7,297 nt of DNA from UBA2798 sp046289975 (GTDB taxonomy: Bacteria > Bacteroidota > Bacteroidia > Flavobacteriales_D > UBA2798): contig JBKBUQ010000145.1 of assembly GCA_046289975.1 (NCBI GenBank), positions 1 through 7,297 on the forward strand. Reading direction: 5' to 3'. Below, piece after piece: positions 1 to 5,477 of the stretch (position 1 is its first letter; every line of letters starts with the position of its first letter). The notes under the pieces are model-generated. The model was given only the letters and a program-made list of their open reading frames with translations. It was not told where the DNA came from and made no database searches. The position numbers were made by a program, and so were the translations under genes.

Positions 1-1395
1 TCAGATGTAAATAACTGTTCAGTTACAAGTTGTTTAACAGTAACGCAGCCACAGCCTCTGCAGGCATTTGGTGATTTCGATGTGACCATCTGTTACGGAG
101 ACTCGACTCAATTGTGGGCAGCAGGTGCAGGAGGTGTGCAGCCTTACACTTACAACTGGCAATCACCAGGATTTAATGGAAGTGGCCCAATAATGGTAAA
201 TCCTCTTTCTACAACAACCTATTGTTTCACAGTTACCGATGACAGAGGTTGCGTAACTCCACCTGAGTGTATTACAATTATTGTGAACCCTCCTTTGGAA
301 GTTGATCTCACACCGTCACAAACTATTTGTAGTGGTGCTCCAACAACACTCAATGCACAAGCAACAGGTGGAAATGGTGGTCCGTACAATTTCGTGTGGA
401 CAGACGAGTTCGGTACTTCGTATACACCCACCCAATTCGGGAATAACTCATCGATTACGGTGAACCCAACTGTACCAACATGGTATTATGTTGTACTCGA
501 CGATGGATGTTCAATCCCTTATATTGATTCTGTTCTTCTTTCAATCAATCCATTGCCTATTGCGTTCCTAAATGCAGTAGATACAGCAGGATGTTCTCCA
601 TTTACTGCTCAGTTTATTCTGAATACAGATATTGGAACTGATTTCTCGTATGATTTCGATTGTGATGGAGTTGCTGATTATGTTGGAAATGTTGCGAACG
701 CTACCTACACTTATACAACTCCGGGAAGCTATGATGTTTGTGTAGTTGTTACATCGGCAGCAGGTTGTACTACAGCGATCTCTCAAACCCAAATGATCGA
801 TGTGTTTCCTGTTCCTGAGGCTGATTTCCTCACAACGCCAACAAGTACTTCAATCCTGAGTCCGTCTATTGCAATGACAGACCAATCACAAGGTTCGCCA
901 GTGTTGTATAGCTGGGATTTTGGTGATGGAAATACAATTACCGGATTGCCCGGTGGTATTGTGCCTGATAATACCCACGGCGGAAATACAATTGGTACAA
1001 TTGTCGATCCGATACACATGTACACCGATACCGGTTATTTCGATATTACGCTTACCATAACCAACCAATATGGTTGTATCGATCAGGCGACTTACCAGGT
1101 ATACATTGAAGGCGACTACATTATTTTCATGCCAAATACCTTTACACCAAATGGCGATGGTAAAAACGATGTATTTATCCCTGTTGGAGTAATGTTCGGT
1201 GCTGAAGGTTATGAATTGATGATTTTCAACCGTTGGGGTGAATTATTATTCGAATCCAGGAATGCTGATACAGGATGGGATGGCACTCATCAGGGAGTCC
1301 TTTGTAAGCAGGATGTTTATGTCTGGAAAGTGAAGGCTGTTGACCACAATGGAATTACTCATGATTATATTGGTCACATCACATTACTTAGATGA
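1..1395 (+). CDS. T9SS type B-sorted surface protein with Ig-like and PKD domains (5' partial)
   Basis: C-terminal part of a large secreted surface protein, probably an adhesin. The frame is open from base 1 (SDVNNCSVTSCLTVTQP, like the end of an SprB repeat), so the true start lies upstream; the GTG at 82 is internal. Codons visible: 464. Domains in window codon numbers: SprB-like end 1-21; Ig-like 22-98; Ig-like 99-184; PKD-type 187-270, with a DFDCDGVAD acidic loop at 219-226 in place of the usual WDFGDG; PKD 271-371 with canonical WDFGDGN at 305-311; type B sorting domain 372-464. The sorting domain has FTPNGDGKNDVF, IFNRWGE, GWDGT, CKQDVYVWK and terminal GHITLLR. In the family this domain is recognised by the T9SS for export across the outer membrane and is usually cleaved or used for attachment. 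No catalytic motif is seen; the binding role is inferred. A hairpin terminator follows 25 bases after the stop. Confidence 0.93.
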   Translation, partial: SDVNNCSVTSCLTVTQPQPLQAFGDFDVTICYGDSTQLWAAGAGGVQPYTYNWQSPGFNGSGPIMVNPLSTTTYCFTVTDDRGCVTPPECITIIVNPPLEVDLTPSQTICSGAPTTLNAQATGGNGGPYNFVWTDEFGTSYTPTQFGNNSSITVNPTVPTWYYVVLDDGCSIPYIDSVLLSINPLPIAFLNAVDTAGCSPFTAQFILNTDIGTDFSYDFDCDGVADYVGNVANATYTYTTPGSYDVCVVVTSAAGCTTAISQTQMIDVFPVPEADFLTTPTSTSILSPSIAMTDQSQGSPVLYSWDFGDGNTITGLPGGIVPDNTHGGNTIGTIVDPIHMYTDTGYFDITLTITNQYGCIDQATYQVYIEGDYIIFMPNTFTPNGDGKNDVFIPVGVMFGAEGYELMIFNRWGELLFESRNADTGWDGTHQGVLCKQDVYVWKVKAVDHNGITHDYIGHITLLR

Positions 1396-1420
1396 TTAAC
1401 TAATTGAAAAACAGATTGAT

Positions 1421-1460
1421 AATAGTAAAAGGGGGCAGGATTTTGACCCCTTTTGCTATT
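1421..1460 (+). terminator. Hairpin terminator after gene 1
   Basis: The arms 1421-1434 (AATAGTAAAAGGGG) and 1447-1460 (CCCCTTTTGCTATT) pair over 14 base pairs with one G-U wobble and a 12-base loop. The 3' arm carries a T-run directly after the GC core, and more T-rich sequence follows (TAGTTTTA). It sits 25 bases after the stop of the first gene, where an intrinsic terminator is expected. The A/T-rich arms mean it could also act on the opposite strand, but no minus-strand gene is visible. Confidence 0.8.
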
Positions 1461-1574
1461 TAGTTTTAGGTCAATAAATTAAATACAAGCAACGGTTTTG
1501 TTAAATTGGCGTCTTAGTTACAGTCAATTGATAATTAACAAAAAGGTAAAGTAACTTATTTAATTTTTAAAATC

Positions 1575-4500
1575 ATGTTCAATTGCTTTGGTAGGATAAT
1601 TTACTTATTCCTTTTGTTTATTGGCCTTTTTGTTAATTCCGGAATTGTTAAGAGTCAGGCAACATGTGCAACAGCGGACCCCTTTTGTACTTCATCCGGG
1701 GTAAGTTTCCCGGCATCTCAAAATACAACTGCACCTGCAGGTCCTAATTATGGTTGTTTGCTTACACAACCGAATCCCGCATGGTATTATTTAAACATTG
1801 CTACTTCAGGAAACATAATGATAAACTTGTCGAATTCTGCCAATGTAGATATCGATTTTATTATTTGGGGGCCATTTGCGTCTCAGGCCTCTATGTGTAC
1901 CAGTATTTTTAATGGTTCCGCCGGCTCTGGTGTTGACTGTAGTTACTCTACTGCAGCCAATGAGCAAGTGGATATTCCAAATGCTGTGGCAGGTCAGTGG
2001 TATATGCTGCTAATTACGAACTTTTCTAACCAACCAACTAACATTACTGCAACTGCTGGCAATGCAGCTGGAGTAGACGGTACAACCAACTGTGCTATTC
2101 TTTGCGACATGACAGGATTAACCGCGAATCCTGGCGCATGTGTTGCTGGACCAAATACTTTTACCCTAACCGGAACAATATCAGTCCAAAATCCACCGAC
2201 TACCGGAACACTAACAATTACAAATTCATGCGGAGGAAGTCAAACTTTAAATCCCCCTTTTGCAACTAGTATTAATTACTCCATTCCAAACATACCCGCA
2301 AATGGTGCGAATTGTTCGGTTACTGCAACTTTTAGTGCTGATCCAACCTGTACCCTTACGCAAAACTTCACAGCACCGTCATGTGCTACACCATGTGCAT
2401 TTTCAGCCATCAACATCAATATAGGAGCTTGTGTTGCTGCTACTAACACCTATACCGCTTCAGGTAGTGTTTCGTTTACCAATGCACCTGCCAGCGGAAC
2501 ACTAACGATTACAAGTAGCTGCGGTGGATCGCAAACATTTAATGCACCATTCACATCGCCTACAAATTTCTCACTTGCAGGTATCAATGCCGATGGCACT
2601 CCAAATTGTTCGATTACCGCGACTTTTTCTGCTGCTCCTGCATGTACCATAACAAGTCCAATATTTACGGAACCAACGTGTCCTTGCAATATGGATTACA
2701 TGGATGTAAACATTGGAGTTTGTGACCCTGTAACCAATACCTATCCCATTTCAGGTACGCTTCAATTCACTAGTCCACCATCCACCGGTCAATTGATAAT
2801 TTCTACCTGCGAAGGATTGCAACAAGTATTCAACGCACCTTTTATTTCTCCCATCAATTATTCTATTCCAGGAGGAACTCCCGGTCTAGCAACCTGTGCA
2901 GTTACTGCAACGTTTACTGCTAATCCCGGTTGTACTCAAACAATCAATTTTACGCCGCAACCAAACTGTTTGTGCCCCGCAGAAGCAGGAACATTCACAG
3001 GAACAATTACAGGAAATTCAACCAACAATTATGTTCTCTGTTTCGGAGATCAAATCAATATCACTTCCAATAACAATTTCACTTACCCGAATAATGTCAA
3101 TGACCCAACAATACCCTACAATCCCGGTATATGGTACATGATTTATTCTTGCCCTCCTACAATCACATCAGGTGATATTACTACCGACCCCTGCCTGGAA
3201 GGGGTTATTGAACAGTCAGCAACTTTTTCTGATATCAATGATCTGTTTATTATTAATGCTTTTCCTCCCGGAACATTTACCAATAACATCATTTATGTAG
3301 TTCCCATAACTATGTATGACGTTACAAACGGTTATTATAGTGTTACCAATTACGGTGGATATTGTTACGATCTTGGGCAGCTTTTTGCTATTCAGTATCT
3401 CCCTCAAATTACTGCTACCGGAGTTGAAAACTGTGCAGCTGGTTCTGTTACGGTTACAGTAAATGGAGGATTGCCTGCATTGAACGGAAGTCAATTTACC
3501 GCAACAAACGTTACTCCTGCAAATGCCACTTTGGTAAATACTACTGCAAATAATGGGGGTACAATTGTATTCGATGGCTTGACAAATGGTCAGATGTATT
3601 CTGTTACAATTCAGGATGAAAATGGCTGTCCTATTACGTATTCCGGTGGCCCATTTGTTGGTCCTGCATCCTCTTCAATTACACCTGCCGGTCCATTTTG
3701 CAGCACTGATCCTGCTGTTGCTTTAACAGGAAATCCTGCAGGCGGTACCTGGTCTGGAACCGGAATTACGAATGCGGCAATCGGAATTTTTGACCCATCT
3801 ATTGCAGGAATTGGAACGCATACTATAACATACACTCCAACCGGATGTGTAAATCCTTCTACAACCTCAATCGTTGTCAGCCAGAATTTCGATGCAACAA
3901 TTACACCCGTTGGTCCATTTTGTGCATCGAATCCACCAATAATTCTAACAGCTGTTTCTTCCGGTGGCACATGGAGTGGGCCCGGTATTACCAATGCCGT
4001 AACAGGACAATTTTCACCTGCAATTGCTGGTCCGGGAAATCATGTAATCACTTACACAGTTGGTACCGGAAGCTGTGCCGATACTGAAACAACCACCATT
4101 CAAATTATTGCAGATGCGGATGCAACAGTAACACCTGCAGGACCATTCTGTATCGTGGATGCACCAGTAAATCTTGTAGCTGCTCAGCCGGGTGGTAGTT
4201 GGACAGGTACCGGAATTACCAATGCAACAAACGGAACGTTCGATCCTTCTGTTGCAGGCGCAGGATCACATACAATTACTTATATAATTAGTGGTGCATG
4301 TGGTGATGTTGGTACTAGTACAATTGTAGTAATCAACCAGGCAAACTCTGCAATTACACCAGCAGGTCCGTTTTGTATCGATGCCAACCAGATAAACCTT
4401 ACAGCTGCAACCGCGGGAGGAACATGGTCCGGTTCCGGAATTACAGACGCAATAACAGGGACATTTAACCCTTCTGTTGCCGGTGTCGGAACACATACCA

Positions 4501-5354
4501 TTACCTATACAATCGGTGGAGCCTGTGGAACAAGCAGCACAACAACTATTATTGTTAACCCTTTGCCAGTTGTTTCATTTGTAGTGGATAATGCGAGTGG
4601 CTGCTCTCCTTTAACAGCAACGCTTACCAACACTACTGTGCCGGCCGGGTCTTCTTGTCAGTGGTTGATCAATGGTATTCCCGCTTCAAATTCTTGCGCA
4701 TCCTATACCAATACATTTACAGTTCCCGGTTGTTACGATGTTGCTTTGGTAACCACAGATAACAATGGATGCACTGCCTCACTTACTTCAACGAATTTTG
4801 TTTGTGTTTATGCAAATCCAATTGCCGATTTTAACTTTACGCCAACAAATGCTACCGTTTTGAGTCCGGTTGTTCAATTCAATAACCAGTCGCAGGGTGC
4901 AACAATGTATTTGTGGGATTTTGCCGGATTAGCAACCTCGGTTCAAACAAATCCATCTTTTTCATTTCCTGATAATGATCCCGCGAATTATGTTGTTTGC
5001 CTTACCGCTTCAACAACAGGGGGTTGTGTAGATTCCGTTTGTAAAGTGGTGCAGATCTATGATGAGTTCATCGTTTACGTCCCCAACGCATTTACTCCTG
5101 ATCTTAACCATGATGCAATAAATACGGTTTTCATGCCAATTGTTTCCGGTCATGATCCGAATGCTTATGAATTCATGATCTTCGACCGTTGGGGAGAATT
5201 AATTTTCTACTCACAAAATGCCGGAGTTGGTTGGGATGGAACTTACAAAGGACAAATGTGTAAGCAAGATGTATATGTTTGGAAATTAAAGGTTAAAAAG
5301 CAATTTAATGGCGAAAAGAAGGAATTCTATGGCCATGTTACACTTCTAAAATAA
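1575..5354 (+). CDS. Large repeat-bearing T9SS type B-sorted surface protein
   Basis: Complete 1259-residue exported protein, probably a cell-surface or released adhesin. The ATG at 1575 precedes a signal peptide: a short n-region with Arg7, a hydrophobic core at about 8-21, and likely cleavage near Ser27/Gln28. Domains: N-terminal beta-rich domain about 28-176 (ADPFCTSSG, NPAWYYLNI, DIDFIIWGPF, WYMLLITNFSNQPTNI), a type I know at the N terminus of many Bacteroidota T9SS proteins and perhaps PPC-like; three 97-residue repeats 177-467; unassigned Cys-containing region 468-609; Ig-like 610-699; four repeats of about 75 residues 700-998; PKD-like 999-1079; PKD-like 1080-1163, with WDFAG at 1114-1118 instead of WDFGDG; type B sorting domain 1164-1259 (IFDRWGE, GWDGTYKG, CKQDVYVWK, GHVTLLK). 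The FTPNGDGxND signature is altered to FTPDLNHDAINTVF. Many cysteines suggest disulfides. No enzyme motif is visible. The 179-base gap and terminator upstream suggest its own promoter, but none was convincing. No clear Shine-Dalgarno; the leader is A/T-rich. Confidence 0.96.
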   Translation: MFNCFGRIIYLFLLFIGLFVNSGIVKSQATCATADPFCTSSGVSFPASQNTTAPAGPNYGCLLTQPNPAWYYLNIATSGNIMINLSNSANVDIDFIIWGPFASQASMCTSIFNGSAGSGVDCSYSTAANEQVDIPNAVAGQWYMLLITNFSNQPTNITATAGNAAGVDGTTNCAILCDMTGLTANPGACVAGPNTFTLTGTISVQNPPTTGTLTITNSCGGSQTLNPPFATSINYSIPNIPANGANCSVTATFSADPTCTLTQNFTAPSCATPCAFSAININIGACVAATNTYTASGSVSFTNAPASGTLTITSSCGGSQTFNAPFTSPTNFSLAGINADGTPNCSITATFSAAPACTITSPIFTEPTCPCNMDYMDVNIGVCDPVTNTYPISGTLQFTSPPSTGQLIISTCEGLQQVFNAPFISPINYSIPGGTPGLATCAVTATFTANPGCTQTINFTPQPNCLCPAEAGTFTGTITGNSTNNYVLCFGDQINITSNNNFTYPNNVNDPTIPYNPGIWYMIYSCPPTITSGDITTDPCLEGVIEQSATFSDINDLFIINAFPPGTFTNNIIYVVPITMYDVTNGYYSVTNYGGYCYDLGQLFAIQYLPQITATGVENCAAGSVTVTVNGGLPALNGSQFTATNVTPANATLVNTTANNGGTIVFDGLTNGQMYSVTIQDENGCPITYSGGPFVGPASSSITPAGPFCSTDPAVALTGNPAGGTWSGTGITNAAIGIFDPSIAGIGTHTITYTPTGCVNPSTTSIVVSQNFDATITPVGPFCASNPPIILTAVSSGGTWSGPGITNAVTGQFSPAIAGPGNHVITYTVGTGSCADTETTTIQIIADADATVTPAGPFCIVDAPVNLVAAQPGGSWTGTGITNATNGTFDPSVAGAGSHTITYIISGACGDVGTSTIVVINQANSAITPAGPFCIDANQINLTAATAGGTWSGSGITDAITGTFNPSVAGVGTHTITYTIGGACGTSSTTTIIVNPLPVVSFVVDNASGCSPLTATLTNTTVPAGSSCQWLINGIPASNSCASYTNTFTVPGCYDVALVTTDNNGCTASLTSTNFVCVYANPIADFNFTPTNATVLSPVVQFNNQSQGATMYLWDFAGLATSVQTNPSFSFPDNDPANYVVCLTASTTGGCVDSVCKVVQIYDEFIVYVPNAFTPDLNHDAINTVFMPIVSGHDPNAYEFMIFDRWGELIFYSQNAGVGWDGTYKGQMCKQDVYVWKLKVKKQFNGEKKEFYGHVTLLK
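2103..2975 (+). repeat. Three tandem 97-residue (291-bp) coding repeats
   Basis: Within the second gene, units start at Cys177, Cys274 and Cys371 (bases 2103, 2394, 2685), exactly 97 residues apart. Each follows the same plan: a Cys, then GAC or GVC plus an NTY/NTF segment, a GT/GS strand, a G(T/Q)L(T/I)I strand with CGGSQT or a variant, an (A/P)PF..(S/P).(N)(Y/F)S segment, a C(S/A)(V/I)TATF strand, and a final P.CT plus a Cys. Units 1 and 2 are closer to each other (TLTIT, CGGSQT) than to unit 3 (QLIIS, CEGLQQ). The pattern suggests a beta-sandwich domain with conserved disulfides; the fold is inferred. Confidence 0.9.
3672..4568 (+). repeat. Four tandem coding repeats of about 75 residues (TPAGPFC / GGTWSG type)
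   Basis: Within the second gene, residues about 700-998. The conserved Ile or Val before TP falls at residues 702, 776, 852 and 927, giving periods of 74, 76 and 75 residues (222, 228 and 225 bp). Each unit has TP(A/V)GPFC, then GG(T/S)W(S/T)G.GIT(N/D)A, then G.F.P..AG.G.H.ITY, then a Cys and a beta-strand rich in Thr and Val/Ile. This repeat type is familiar from large Bacteroidota surface proteins and probably forms chained Ig-like beta-sandwich modules acting as a stalk. The DNA copies differ at many synonymous sites. Confidence 0.93.
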
Positions 5355-5374
5355 AATAGTACACATAGAATCCA

Positions 5375-5414
5375 AAAATAGAATAGGTGTCGGTTATGAC
5401 ACCTATTTTATTTT
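5375..5414 (+). terminator. Hairpin terminator after gene 2
   Basis: Arms 5375-5391 and 5398-5414 pair over 17 base pairs with a single G-U wobble and a 6-base loop (GGTTAT). The core AATAGGTGTC / GACACCTATT is a perfect 10-bp inverted repeat, and the outer arm is A-rich on the left and T-rich on the right (TTTTATTTT), supplying the U-tract. It begins 20 bases after the second gene's stop and is a typical intrinsic terminator. It separates that gene from the third one. Confidence 0.87.
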
Positions 5415-5421
5415 AAGCAAC

Positions 5422-5451
5422 TTTAGACAATTATTTACGTCTATAGGTTGC
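5422..5451 (+). promoter_or_regulatory. Weak candidate Bacteroidota promoter for gene 3
   Basis: TTTA at 5422-5425 and TAGGTTGC at 5444-5451 are 18 bases apart. They resemble the Bacteroidota housekeeping consensus (-33 TTTG, -7 TAnnTTTG): three of four positions match at -33 and four of six fixed positions at -7. Spacing is acceptable and the location, between the terminator and gene 3, is sensible. If real, transcription would begin near 5456-5460, which favours the ATG at 5478 over that at 5454. The match is weak and could be chance. Confidence 0.22.
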
Positions 5452-5459
5452 ATATGCAA
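5448..5459. promoter_or_regulatory. Perfect 12-bp palindrome upstream of gene 3
   Basis: TTGCATATGCAA reads the same on both strands. It lies in the 123-base spacer before gene 3, ends 18 bases before the chosen start at 5478, and contains the alternative in-frame ATG at 5454. A dimeric regulator could bind such a site near a promoter. No second copy was noticed upstream of the second gene. A 12-bp palindrome is expected once or twice by chance in 7 kb, so function is only a possibility. Confidence 0.25.
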
Positions 5460-5477
5460 AATAAACTACCTGCCAGC

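Noticed and set aside
82..84. GTG as the start of gene 1
   Set aside because: The same frame is open to base 1 and encodes sequence like the end of an SprB repeat. No signal peptide follows the GTG, so it is internal.
1461..1574. Promoter for gene 2
   Set aside because: TTTG at 1497-1500 has only a poor -7 partner (TAGTTACA at 1515, 14-base spacer), and TTG at 1528 with TAACTTAT at 1552 matches weakly. Neither was strong enough to annotate.
2896..3141. Plus-strand ORF of 81 codons in another frame
   Set aside because: It is contained in the second gene, whose own frame has clear domain structure. The Gln-rich translation is a frame-shifted reading of Thr/Asn codons.
3611..3994. Minus-strand ORF of 127 codons
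   Set aside because: It lies wholly inside the repeat array of gene 2. Its own translation is internally repetitive only because the sense strand is, and it has no independent domain or start signal.
4266..4501. Two overlapping minus-strand ORFs over the fourth repeat
   Set aside because: They are antisense shadows of the Thr/Gly-rich repeats; two different frames being open at once reflects base composition rather than genes.
2103..4568. Regular spaced repeats as a CRISPR array or satellite
   Set aside because: Periods are about 222-291 bp, multiples of three and in frame, and the units are diverged coding domains without short identical direct repeats.
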